Shown here one piece after another: positions 15,645-23,639 of a stretch of 64,000 nt of DNA. Location: NCBI RefSeq assembly GCF_900187295.1, contig NZ_LT906473.1:868001-932000 (forward strand), written 5' to 3'. Made by a program: the position numbers and the translations under genes. How positions within the stretch are numbered: the stretch's first letter is position 1; each line of letters starts with the position of its first letter. Under the pieces are notes generated by a model, which was not told the DNA's origin, did no database searches, and saw only the letters and a program-made list of their open reading frames with translations. This DNA is from Corynebacterium cystitidis. Lineage in GTDB: Bacteria; Actinomycetota; Actinomycetes; Mycobacteriales; Mycobacteriaceae.

Positions 15645-17081
15645 CTATACGTTGTAGTAGAGCTCAAATTCCTTCGGAGTGGGACCCTGGCGCAGCGGCA
15701 TGATCTCATTGTCGTACTTCAACTGGATGTAGATCTCAATGAGATCCCCCGTGAACACGTCGCCCTCGGTGAGGAAGTCATGGTCGTCGGCAAGTGCCTG
15801 CAAAGATTCCTCCAAAGAGTGCGGGACCTTTGGCACGTTGAATTCCTCCTGAACCTCAAGTTCATACAGATCCTTATCCACCGCCTCGCCAGGGTCGAGA
15901 CGGTTCTTAATGCCGTCTAGTCCAGCCATCATCTGTGCCGTAAATCCTAAGTACGGGTTGCCGGAGGGGTCTGGTGCGCGGAACTCCAGGCGCTTCGCGT
16001 TCGGAGAATCACCAGTGACAGGAATACGGATCGCTGCAGAACGGTTGCGCTGCGAGTACGCCAAGTTGACCGGCGCCTCAAACCCAGAGTACAAGCGGCG
16101 GTAAGAGTTAGTGGTGGGGTTAGTCAACGCCATGACAGCAGGGGCGTGCTTGAGCAGACCACCGATGTACCAGCGCGCCAGATCGCTCAACCCGGCGTAA
16201 CCATTCTCGTCATAAAACAGCGGCTTGCCATCTTTCCACAATGACTGGTGCGCGTGCATGCCGCAGCCACCGTCACCATCCAGTGGCTTGGGCATGAAGG
16301 TGGCGGTCTGACCCATCTTTTCCGCAGTACCCTTTACGATGTATTTGAAAGTCTGCAGATCATCACCCGCGCGCAACAAAGTGTTGAAACGGTAGTTGAC
16401 CTCTTGGATGCCGCCGGTGGCAACTTCATGGTGGAAGCGCTCAATCTTAAAGCCCACCTGGCTTAAGATCACGGCAATCTCATCGCGCACTGGAATCGTC
16501 TTGTCATACGGTGCGGTGGGGAAGTAACCGTCGTTGACACGGATTTGGTTGCCGCGATTCGGGGAGCCATCAATCATGGTGTCTGCACCCGAATTCCACC
16601 AACCCTCATCGGAATCGACCTTATAGAACGCTGCGTTGATATCAGTGGAATACTGCACCGAGTCAAACACGTAGAACTCCGCCTCAGCACCGATGGAGCA
16701 TGAATCAGCGATGCCTGTTTCTTGCAGGTACTCTTCAGCCTTTCGGGCAACGTTGCGCGGGTCGCGGCTAAACGGCTCCATCGTAAACGGGTCATGCACG
16801 AAGAACTTCATATTTACCGTTTTGCGGGCACGGAACGGGTCGACATGGGCGGTACCAATGTCTGGCACCAAGGTCATATCGGATGCCTCAACCGTTGTGA
16901 AGCCCGCAACGGACGAACCATCGAAAGCGAAGCCATTTTCTACAGCGTCATCATCAAACTCGTCGACAGGGACCGACAGTGCGTGCTCCATGCCCGTGAG
17001 GTTGGTGAAGCGGATGTCGAGAAATTCCATCTCCTCGTCCTTCATAAACTTGCGTAGTTGTTCGGCTGATTCGAAAGCCAT
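15645..17081 (-). CDS. glnA: Type I glutamine synthetase
   Basis: The 478-residue product joins ammonia and glutamate using ATP as part of the dodecameric GS-I class. It carries FAFDGSSVAGF (ammonia-site Asp), GAEAEFYVFD (metal-site Glu pair), FHHEVATGG, ATFMPKPL, NRSAAIRIPV, and LEFRAPDPSGNPYL. The LYEL motif near the C-terminus holds the Tyr that GlnE adenylylates in relatives. One oddity: the loop that is usually GDNGSGMHCH reads GDGGCGMHAH, so the glutamate-contacting Asn is Gly. The N-terminal half is also divergent from the main GlnA of M. tuberculosis as I recall it. It may be a second glutamine synthetase, possibly for other amines. The start MAFES at 17081 matches the family N-terminus. 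It follows an ornithine-cyclodeaminase-family gene by 93 bases on the same strand. Confidence 0.88.
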   Translation of the reverse strand: MAFESAEQLRKFMKDEEMEFLDIRFTNLTGMEHALSVPVDEFDDDAVENGFAFDGSSVAGFTTVEASDMTLVPDIGTAHVDPFRARKTVNMKFFVHDPFTMEPFSRDPRNVARKAEEYLQETGIADSCSIGAEAEFYVFDSVQYSTDINAAFYKVDSDEGWWNSGADTMIDGSPNRGNQIRVNDGYFPTAPYDKTIPVRDEIAVILSQVGFKIERFHHEVATGGIQEVNYRFNTLLRAGDDLQTFKYIVKGTAEKMGQTATFMPKPLDGDGGCGMHAHQSLWKDGKPLFYDENGYAGLSDLARWYIGGLLKHAPAVMALTNPTTNSYRRLYSGFEAPVNLAYSQRNRSAAIRIPVTGDSPNAKRLEFRAPDPSGNPYLGFTAQMMAGLDGIKNRLDPGEAVDKDLYELEVQEEFNVPKVPHSLEESLQALADDHDFLTEGDVFTGDLIEIYIQLKYDNEIMPLRQGPTPKEFELYYNV

Positions 17082-17174
17082 CGAAGCTAACACTCAATTC
17101 TTGTTCTTGGTTGGTAGATTGGTCAGGAAAAGGCATTGTGGAAAATTGCCCACGCGGGCCACTTTCATCCAGAT

Positions 17175-18326
17175 TTAGGACAGGATCGGATCGTCCCACA
17201 GGTTCAGCTTTGTGCCGATACCCTTCTTGATGGCGTTTTCATACAGGTCCGTCGCCCATGCAACGTCCTCTACGGGCATGCCGCCAATGGAGTACAGGAA
17301 GATCTGCTCGTCGTTTTCTCGGCCTGGCGCCTTACCGTCGGCAATATCACCGATGTTGACCAGTTCCTCTTCCTTTAGTGAGCCCTCCTGGATCATGTCC
17401 CACCAGCGATTGCCAGGAATGCCCAAGAGATCCTCATAGGTGACATCCTTGCCGTTCTCGTGGAACCACTCGGAGTACAAGCCGCGGAAGTCTACGACCA
17501 AATTGGCCTTGTCAGATGCTACGAAGTCATCGTCGAAACGCGCAGCAGCAGGGCACAGGACCAGAGCGCCAGGCTTGAGCCACTCCGTCTTGAAATATGG
17601 GAAGCCGGAGGGGCCATCCTTCGAAGTGGAGGTGCCACCGATGATGATGTCAGAGTTCTCAATCGCCTCCTGCTCCGATTCGACGATAGTGACCTCAATC
17701 TCGGGGAACTTTTCGCTGAACCAGTTCGCAGCGCGCTCGGTGGAATCCTTGGAGCGGCCCTTAATCTTCAAGTTTTTGATGCTGGGGCGCTGGGACACCG
17801 CGGAAGAGAAAATAGTGCGGCTCATCACACCAGGGCCGATGATACCCACAGTCTCAGCGTTGTCTACTGCGAGGTGTTTCACACCCACCCCAGGAACAGC
17901 GCCGGTGCGGTATGCGGACAACGTGTTTGCGCTCATCACAGCAAGCGGGGCGCCGGTATCGGTGTCGTTGAGGACGAACAGGTGGATGGAGCGGGGCAGG
18001 CCCCGCTTGCGGTTTTCTACGTTGGAGCCATACCACTTCACACCGGTGGTGCGGAAACGTCCCCCGATATAGGCTGGCATAGCCATGAAACGTCGGTCAG
18101 GGCCGTCGGCAGGCATACCTTCATGCTCTGGGTTCTTTGGGAAGTTGATCTGCGCGCCGTGCGAGTTCGCAGACGCGCCGGCCATGCGGTAATCACCCCG
18201 GGCCAAGAGGACGAGGGTTTCCTCCATAGTTTCTACACAACGAGCGGCGTCCCCCACGCCGGCCTCGAGCATCTCTGGTTCGGACAGGTAGATGAAATCA
18301 ATACGGTTATCAGGCTGTGTCGTCAC
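17175..18326 (-). CDS. Ornithine cyclodeaminase family; tyramine-oxidase-subunit-B-like
   Basis: The 383-residue product has the ornithine cyclodeaminase/mu-crystallin fold: an N-terminal substrate part with KWYGSNVENRKRGLPRSIHLFVLNDTDTGAPLAVMSANTLSAYRTGAVPG, then a Rossmann NAD domain starting VGIIGPGVMSRTI. The wording of these segments matches proteins annotated as tyramine oxidase subunit B. No subunit A is next to it, so that name is a family label only. The start is GTG 18326 with AAGGAAGG about 9 bases upstream. It lies directly upstream of glnA on the same strand, which suggests a shared role in amino-acid or amine nitrogen use. Confidence 0.72.
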   Translation of the reverse strand: MTTQPDNRIDFIYLSEPEMLEAGVGDAARCVETMEETLVLLARGDYRMAGASANSHGAQINFPKNPEHEGMPADGPDRRFMAMPAYIGGRFRTTGVKWYGSNVENRKRGLPRSIHLFVLNDTDTGAPLAVMSANTLSAYRTGAVPGVGVKHLAVDNAETVGIIGPGVMSRTIFSSAVSQRPSIKNLKIKGRSKDSTERAANWFSEKFPEIEVTIVESEQEAIENSDIIIGGTSTSKDGPSGFPYFKTEWLKPGALVLCPAAARFDDDFVASDKANLVVDFRGLYSEWFHENGKDVTYEDLLGIPGNRWWDMIQEGSLKEEELVNIGDIADGKAPGRENDEQIFLYSIGGMPVEDVAWATDLYENAIKKGIGTKLNLWDDPILS

Positions 18327-18605
18327 AGTCGATAATTCCTTCCTTTGGCGGGCCAAAGAGGGCGGTGCCGGTAATCCGGTACAGGGCACGTTCCCCGGTG
18401 ACCGAGTAAAACTCGTGTTCGGATGTCGTACTCCATCAACGCTACTGACTTCCGGGCTTGAGCGTCGGCCATTTCTGCTGGCAATCGAATTTTTTCGCGC
18501 TGACAACGAAGGCTTAACGGCAGGTTAGGGGGTAATCTTCCGGGGGTAAAGATTCTGCAATGCGACCAGAAAGAATTTCACCCTAATATGGGGGAAGGCA
18601 ACGGC

Positions 18606-20567
18606 CTAAAGGTGTTCTTCAAGCTTCGTAGAGCCGCTGTCCGCCACAGCCGTCGCGGGCCAATCCGGGCGAGCTGGCCACCAGAATTTTTCTCCCAGCA
18701 GCTGCACGATGCTAGGCACAACCAGCGAGCGCACAACCAAGGTATCCAGCAAAACGCCCAAGCAGATTACTATGCCCACCTGCGCCAACACCACCAGCGG
18801 TAGCACGCCAAGTGCCGCGAACACGGCCGCCAGCAAAATACCGGCTGAGGTAATAACCCCACCTGTCGCCGATAGCGCCGAGAGAATGCCGTGGCGTGTG
18901 CCCTCCCGCTCAGCAGCCTCGCGTGCCCGGGTGACTAGGAAAATCGTGTAGTCAATACCCAAGGCAACCAGAAACACAAATGCGTACAGCGGAGTGGTGG
19001 AATCGAATCGCTCAAACCCAAACAGCCCGCTGGATACCCACCAGCCCAAACCCAGCGCCGCGATGTTGGTCAAGAGTACGGAAGTCACCATAATCACCGG
19101 TGCAACTATCGAACGCAGCAGGAAGATCAACGCAATGAAAACCAACCCGAGCACAAGCGGAAAGACTACTACGCGGTCACGCTTCGCGGCCTGCTCCGTG
19201 TCGTACAGCTCAGCGTCGGCGCCACCAACTTTGGCATCGACATCGCTTAACGACGAGCGGATCTCCGCTGTGGTTCCGCCAGAAACCTGCAAAAATCCGT
19301 CGCTGTCTGTCACCGTAAATCCTGCGGTCTCAAGAGCTGCAGTCGCTGCATCGGGCTGGGAAGTAGAGATGACGGCGGGTGTTGCAGATGTGGCGGGGAA
19401 TTCGTCGGAAAGCGACTCTGCTGCTGTGATTGACTCGGGCTTCTCAATGAATTGATCCGACTGCGTCAGTCCTGTCGTGATCTGGAAGTAGCCCAGGCAG
19501 AGGATGCCGAGGAAAATGAGTGAGGCAGTCAAGATGGTTATCGGGCGCTTGGCTATTTGATTGCCCACGGCATCGAAAACACGGTGGGTGGTCGTGTCAC
19601 CGACGTTGGGGCGCCGCGGCCAGAAAATCCAGCGGCCAAACAAGACCAGCACGCCTGGCAGAACGAAGGCGGAAAACAGGAACGCGACGACAATGCCGAA
19701 TGCAGCAGCCGCACCGAGCGCACGAGTAGTAGGCGTCAGTGACGCCAGAAGACACAACACGCCAATAACCACAGTAAAAGCAGAAGCCAAGATTGTTCTC
19801 ACCGTCGGAGCCCAGGCCCGGGCCATCGACTCAAAGCGACTGTCGTAATTAGTGAGTTCTTCGCGATAGCGCGAGATGAGAAGTAGGGCGTAATTGGTGC
19901 CCGCACCAAAAACCAACACTGACAGGATGCCGCCGGTGGACTCGTTCCACACCATGCCAGCTGCATCAAGAACCCAGGTATAGGTAGTCGCTACCAGGCG
20001 GTCGGCAAATCCTATCACTAACAGCGGAATGATCCACAGCACTGGGCTGCGGTAGGTAATAATCAGCAGGGCGGCAACGATGATGGCTGTCACCGCCAGC
20101 AGAGTGAAGTTCGCGCCTTCAAATACCCCGGATAAGTCTGCATCAATAGCGGCTGGGCCGGTAACCTGCGACTGAACTCCGTTTGGCAGGCCTGCAGCAG
20201 CCGTGGTGCGGAGGTCGTCGACGGCATCAACATTGCCGAGGAGGGAATTAGAACTGACCTCTACCGGGACGATGGCAGCATCCATCTCATCATTCGGGAT
20301 AAGTGGCCCACCGAGTTCCTCGGCCTTGGTTTGAAGCTGCCCAAAGCTCTCCGGGTTTACTCCAGTAAACAATACGACAGCGGCGTTACCGGCATCCTCG
20401 GACGACTGTGCCCGCTGCTGTGCAACCGCGGTGGAATCAGAGTTATCTGGCAACATCGCGGTGGGCGATGATGGGGATTGAGCTGGACCAATAGCTATGA
20501 GGACTATGGTCACGGCGATGATCGCCAGTGAGACCCAACGCATGAGCCGAACGGATTGTGCAGTCAC
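18606..20567 (-). CDS. MmpL/RND-type membrane transporter
   Basis: The 653-residue product belongs to the MMPL branch of RND exporters. It has two halves, each with one helix, a large extracytoplasmic domain and then five helices. The first half runs MRWVSLAIIAVTIVLIAI, then a domain to about residue 165, then TLLAVTAIIVAALLIITYRSPVLWIIPLL and VFGAGTNYALLLISRYREEL. The second half repeats this, with FVFLVALGIDYTIFLVTRAREAAEREG. The GxxTNY and GxDYT motifs are the family's proton-relay regions. Substrate unknown; relatives move lipids, siderophores or drugs. Start is GTG 20567 with AAGGA eight bases upstream. The short gap before the next leftward gene (DUF4439-like lipoprotein) suggests co-transcription. 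Confidence 0.85.
   Translation of the reverse strand: MTAQSVRLMRWVSLAIIAVTIVLIAIGPAQSPSSPTAMLPDNSDSTAVAQQRAQSSEDAGNAAVVLFTGVNPESFGQLQTKAEELGGPLIPNDEMDAAIVPVEVSSNSLLGNVDAVDDLRTTAAAGLPNGVQSQVTGPAAIDADLSGVFEGANFTLLAVTAIIVAALLIITYRSPVLWIIPLLVIGFADRLVATTYTWVLDAAGMVWNESTGGILSVLVFGAGTNYALLLISRYREELTNYDSRFESMARAWAPTVRTILASAFTVVIGVLCLLASLTPTTRALGAAAAFGIVVAFLFSAFVLPGVLVLFGRWIFWPRRPNVGDTTTHRVFDAVGNQIAKRPITILTASLIFLGILCLGYFQITTGLTQSDQFIEKPESITAAESLSDEFPATSATPAVISTSQPDAATAALETAGFTVTDSDGFLQVSGGTTAEIRSSLSDVDAKVGGADAELYDTEQAAKRDRVVVFPLVLGLVFIALIFLLRSIVAPVIMVTSVLLTNIAALGLGWWVSSGLFGFERFDSTTPLYAFVFLVALGIDYTIFLVTRAREAAEREGTRHGILSALSATGGVITSAGILLAAVFAALGVLPLVVLAQVGIVICLGVLLDTLVVRSLVVPSIVQLLGEKFWWPARPDWPATAVADSGSTKLEEHL
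19245..19256 (-). repeat. Recurrent 12-mer, copy 4
   Basis: Exact copy on the minus strand, inside the MmpL-type gene, coding part of SSLSD. Confidence 0.9.
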
Positions 20568-20606
20568 CGAGCAATCCTTACGTAGTTCGGGAAAGTTGTA
20601 TCGAGA

Positions 20607-21440
20607 TTATTGCCCACGCTGAGCGTGCGCCGCAAGATGAGCCGATGTGTATAACCAAGTACCAGTGTTCGCATCCGCTGCTGTCACGCGCCATTGTCCT
20701 ACCACACTGTGCACAAGCGAATCGACTAACGCAGAGGCAGCCTCCGTGGTGGTAGGGGGCTCAATTCCCTGAAATTCGTAGCCAGCAGCTACCGCAGGAT
20801 CATGGAGTTGCTCAGGAACCACTGTGGCTAGAAGGCCTAGTCTTTCCTGGCTGGCATCTTGCAGCGCGTCGATCCGCTCCTGGAGTGCGTCATCGGCATA
20901 CGCGCTGGCCAAGCCAAGACCATACCGAAATGCATATTCGCGCTGTGCCATCTCAAGCGCAGCCCGCGCATCCTGCTCATCAGTAAGAACCTCCGGCGCG
21001 CCCGGCAGAGTGAAGTCAGAAGCCGCGAGCGTATCGACGACCTGTGCGACCACTAAATCAATCGACCCGTCCGGCAACTGCTGTGCCTCATCCGCAGTAA
21101 ACCGGGCCATAGCTTCACCAGCATCCGCCAAATTTGCAGCACCGGTGGCCTCGTTCGCCTGCTTCACCTCGCACGATGCAGGAGGGCGACCATCCGAGTC
21201 GACACCACAGACGCGACTGATTTCGGCGTAAAGCTCGCGCGCCTGCTTCTCCCGCAACGCCTGTGCAGACGGCTCAGACAAGGATGCTGCATCAGCGTCA
21301 GCCTGATGCGCCAGCTGCACCAACTCAGTATCCGGCCGCGGGCCAACAGCATCAAGCACGACCGAGCAGCCACTCGCCGGGACAACGGAAAGGGCGATAG
21401 CGGCGAAAAGAATGGCAGCAGGTCTACGGGAACTAAACAC
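20607..21440 (-). CDS. Lipoprotein, probable DUF4439 ferritin-like domain
   Basis: The 277-residue product starts with a lipoprotein signal (SSRRPAAILFAAIALSVVPASGC, lipid-accepting Cys near residue 24). The body is nearly all helical and Ala-rich. The C-terminal part (AALEMAQREYAFRYGLGLASAYADD...GQWRVTAADANTGTWLYTSAHLAAHA) resembles the DUF4439 ferritin-like domain found next to rimP in actinobacteria. Start is GTG 21440: TACCAT on the minus strand (21453-21448) lies 7 bases upstream, so it is probably leaderless. Divergent from rimP, whose -10 box is 20 bases away. Confidence 0.65.
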   Translation of the reverse strand: MFSSRRPAAILFAAIALSVVPASGCSVVLDAVGPRPDTELVQLAHQADADAASLSEPSAQALREKQARELYAEISRVCGVDSDGRPPASCEVKQANEATGAANLADAGEAMARFTADEAQQLPDGSIDLVVAQVVDTLAASDFTLPGAPEVLTDEQDARAALEMAQREYAFRYGLGLASAYADDALQERIDALQDASQERLGLLATVVPEQLHDPAVAAGYEFQGIEPPTTTEAASALVDSLVHSVVGQWRVTAADANTGTWLYTSAHLAAHAQRGQ

Positions 21441-21485
21441 ACACAAGATGGTACAGGTTGAGGCAGACACAGCTAAGATGGCGCC

Positions 21486-22070
21486 ATGGCTTTTCCCACC
21501 CCAGAAGAACTCACTACGCTGATCCAACCCGTTGCGGATGCACACTCCATGGATATTGAACACGTAGGTACTACGCGGGCCGGTAAGAAATCGGTTGTCT
21601 CGATTGCTGTGGACTCGGATTCGCGCCCGACCCTCGACGAGCTTGAAGTTGTGTCGAACGATATCGGCGAGATCCTTGACGATGCCGAGGCGGCTGGCGC
21701 TCTGAGCTTCGGGGCGGGTTACAGTCTTGAAGTCACCACACCCGGCGTCGATCACCCACTGACCCTACCGCGGCACTGGCGCCGAAATCGCGGCCGCTTG
21801 GTAAAGCTGACGGATGAGCAAGGACAGAAAACACTGTGGCGCATCGGTGCGCTGAACGACGCGGAGACACACGTGATCGTCGTTAAGCACGAGGGGACCT
21901 CACAAGCGGGGACCTCACAAGTTCGGTCCCCGGAGGTTGAGGTGGTGCCGGTTTTCGAAACCACTCGCGCAGTGGTAGAAATTGAATTTGGAAAGCCGTC
22001 GGCGGCCGAAGCAGAAGTTGCCGACGAAACGTTCGAGACAGCCGTAGCCCGGCGAGAGGAAAACAAGTGA
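21486..22070 (+). CDS. rimP: Ribosome maturation factor
   Basis: RimP helps assemble the 30S subunit. The 194-residue product shows the two-domain order: an N-terminal alpha/beta part with [36 protein letters not shown], the [28 protein letters not shown] motif, and a C-terminal Sm-like barrel ending IEFGKP. A tail of about 25 residues rich in Ala and Glu follows. It contains a short internal repeat ([11 protein letters not shown]). The start ATG 21486 is 6 bases after TAAGAT (21474-21479), so the rimP-nusA operon is probably leaderless. A copy of the recurrent 12-mer lies inside the gene at 21877-21888. Confidence 0.9.
   Translation: MAFPTPEELTTLIQPVADAHSMDIEHVGTTRAGKKSVVSIAVDSDSRPTLDELEVVSNDIGEILDDAEAAGALSFGAGYSLEVTTPGVDHPLTLPRHWRRNRGRLVKLTDEQGQKTLWRIGALNDAETHVIVVKHEGTSQAGTSQVRSPEVEVVPVFETTRAVVEIEFGKPSAAEAEVADETFETAVARREENK
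21877..21888 (+). repeat. Recurrent 12-mer, copy 5
   Basis: Exact copy inside rimP, coding IVVKH. Confidence 0.9.
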
Positions 22071-23068
22071 ATATCGACATTGCAGCGCTAAATGCCATCG
22101 AAAAGCAGGAGGGCATCAGTGTTGATGAACTCCTCAAGACAATTGCTGAAGCACTGCTGTTTGCATACCGCGACTCCAAAGATGTACCAGCAGCGCCCGG
22201 CTCCAAGGCCCGCGTGGACATCGACACCAGCACAGGCGACGTGTCGGTGATCGTCAGTGAGCTTGACGACGAAGGCGCCGTTATCTCGGAGTACGACGAC
22301 ACCCCTGTGAACTTTTCACGCATCGGGGCGTCCGCCGTTCGCGATGCCATTGTGAAGCGATTGCGCAGCTCGGAAGCAGAACGCGCCTACGATGAATACG
22401 CCACCTTTGAAGGGCAAATCGTCTCCGGTGTGGTTCAGCAAGATGTACGGGCCAATGAGCGTGGCATGGTCATTGTCCAAATCGGCACAGAAGCACAACC
22501 TCAAGACGGTATCCTCCTGCCTGCGGAACAGATCCCAAGGGAGTCTTTGACGCACGGTGACCGAATCAAGGCTTATGTAGTTGGCGTCAATCGTGGCGAG
22601 CGGGCCATTCAGGTGAATCTTTCGCGGACACACCCAGAACTTGTGCGTGGACTGTTTGCGCTGGAGGTTCCTGAAGTAGCTGACGGCTCTGTGGAGATCG
22701 TCTCCATTGCGCGCGAAGCAGGTCACCGTTCCAAAGTGGCCGTGCGTGGCGTGGCCAAAGGGATCAACGCTAAGGGCGCGTGCATTGGTCCACGAGGAGC
22801 GCGCGTGACCAATATTATGAAGGAACTCGGTGGCGAGAAAATCGACATTATCGACTACTCGGATGACCCAGCTGTGTTTGTTGGTAACGCTTTGGCACCA
22901 TCCAAAGTGGTCCGTGTTGAGGTGATCGACGCAGAGGCCCAAACTGCCAAAGTTATCGTGCCGGACTACCAATTATCTTTGGCGATTGGCAAGGAAGGCC
23001 AAAATGCGCGGTTGGCGGCACGCCTGACGGGGTGGAAGATTGATATCCATTCCGATGTTGACGCTTAA
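22067..23068 (+). CDS. nusA: Transcription termination/antitermination factor NusA
   Basis: NusA binds RNA polymerase and nascent RNA and controls pausing and termination. The 333-residue product has the N-terminal polymerase-binding domain, an S1 domain ([26 protein letters not shown]), and KH1 and KH2 domains ([43 protein letters not shown] and [23 protein letters not shown]). It lacks the acidic repeats of E. coli NusA, as is usual in actinobacteria. The GTG start at 22067 overlaps the rimP stop in a GTGA junction. Confidence 0.95.
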   Translation: MNIDIAALNAIEKQEGISVDELLKTIAEALLFAYRDSKDVPAAPGSKARVDIDTSTGDVSVIVSELDDEGAVISEYDDTPVNFSRIGASAVRDAIVKRLRSSEAERAYDEYATFEGQIVSGVVQQDVRANERGMVIVQIGTEAQPQDGILLPAEQIPRESLTHGDRIKAYVVGVNRGERAIQVNLSRTHPELVRGLFALEVPEVADGSVEIVSIAREAGHRSKVAVRGVAKGINAKGACIGPRGARVTNIMKELGGEKIDIIDYSDDPAVFVGNALAPSKVVRVEVIDAEAQTAKVIVPDYQLSLAIGKEGQNARLAARLTGWKIDIHSDVDA

Positions 23069-23140
23069 AGGAGGTTTGTGGGTGCGTAAGTTCAAATTCT
23101 CTTAACTTTAGAGTACGCTGGACAACGGCCCATTTGAGCG

Positions 23141-23170
23141 CTCCCCAGTAGTGGGGCCCCGAAAGGGGAG
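23141..23170 (+). other. GC-rich hairpin region before ylxR
   Basis: CTCCCC (23141-23146) can pair with GGGGAG (23165-23170), or an inner CCCC-GAAA-GGGG tetraloop hairpin (23157-23168) can form. It lies in the leader between nusA and ylxR. It may be a processing or attenuation element; there is no T-run after it. Confidence 0.35.
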
Positions 23171-23225
23171 TAATTGTGCGGGCCGTGTCGCGAAGACCTG
23201 TTGTTGTACCCCAGTAAGGAGCCCT

Positions 23226-23534
23226 TTGAGTATTAGGCACCGAACCTGCATAGCAACCCGACAGCTCTTTCCTGATACACAGCTTTTACGCTGCGTATTA
23301 GACCCCGCGTCGACGGCTCGAGTGATTGCAGACCCGGCTAGGCGATTGCCTGGTAGAGGAGCGTGGATTAGCCCAACATGGGAAGCATTTGAGCTTGCGG
23401 AGAAAAGGCGCGCTTTTAGTCATGCACTCCGCGTGTCCACACCCGTGGACTTAAGCTCTGTACGCCAGTACATCGCAGAACATGCAGATAGACATGCAGA
23501 TGGACCCGAGATTGTAAGGAAGACCGAACACTGA
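23226..23534 (+). CDS. ylxR: YlxR/DUF448-family RNA-binding protein
   Basis: The 102-residue product is the small RNA-binding protein found between nusA and infB in most Gram-positive bacteria. It shows the family start RHRTCIATRQLFPDTQLLRCV, then the GRGAWISPTWEAFELAEKRRAF motif that replaces the usual GRGAYV. Start is TTG 23226 behind AAGGAG (23216-23221); the frame is open further upstream but without family similarity. The C-terminus is His/Asp-rich. Confidence 0.82.
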   Translation: MSIRHRTCIATRQLFPDTQLLRCVLDPASTARVIADPARRLPGRGAWISPTWEAFELAEKRRAFSHALRVSTPVDLSSVRQYIAEHADRHADGPEIVRKTEH

Positions 23535-23639
23535 TGAGTACAACACGATGAAGCATCAGCGATGAAAGTCAACGTAAACGTCTAGAGGGTGGCTCGGTTT
23601 TCCGCGGCCGCTTCTCTAGCTCAAACTAAGAGGAGACAA

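Noticed and set aside
17460..18335. 291-codon open frame opposite the ornithine-cyclodeaminase-family gene
   Set aside because: The minus-strand protein has clear NAD-fold motifs; the plus-strand product is rich in His, Arg and Val without any recognisable domain.
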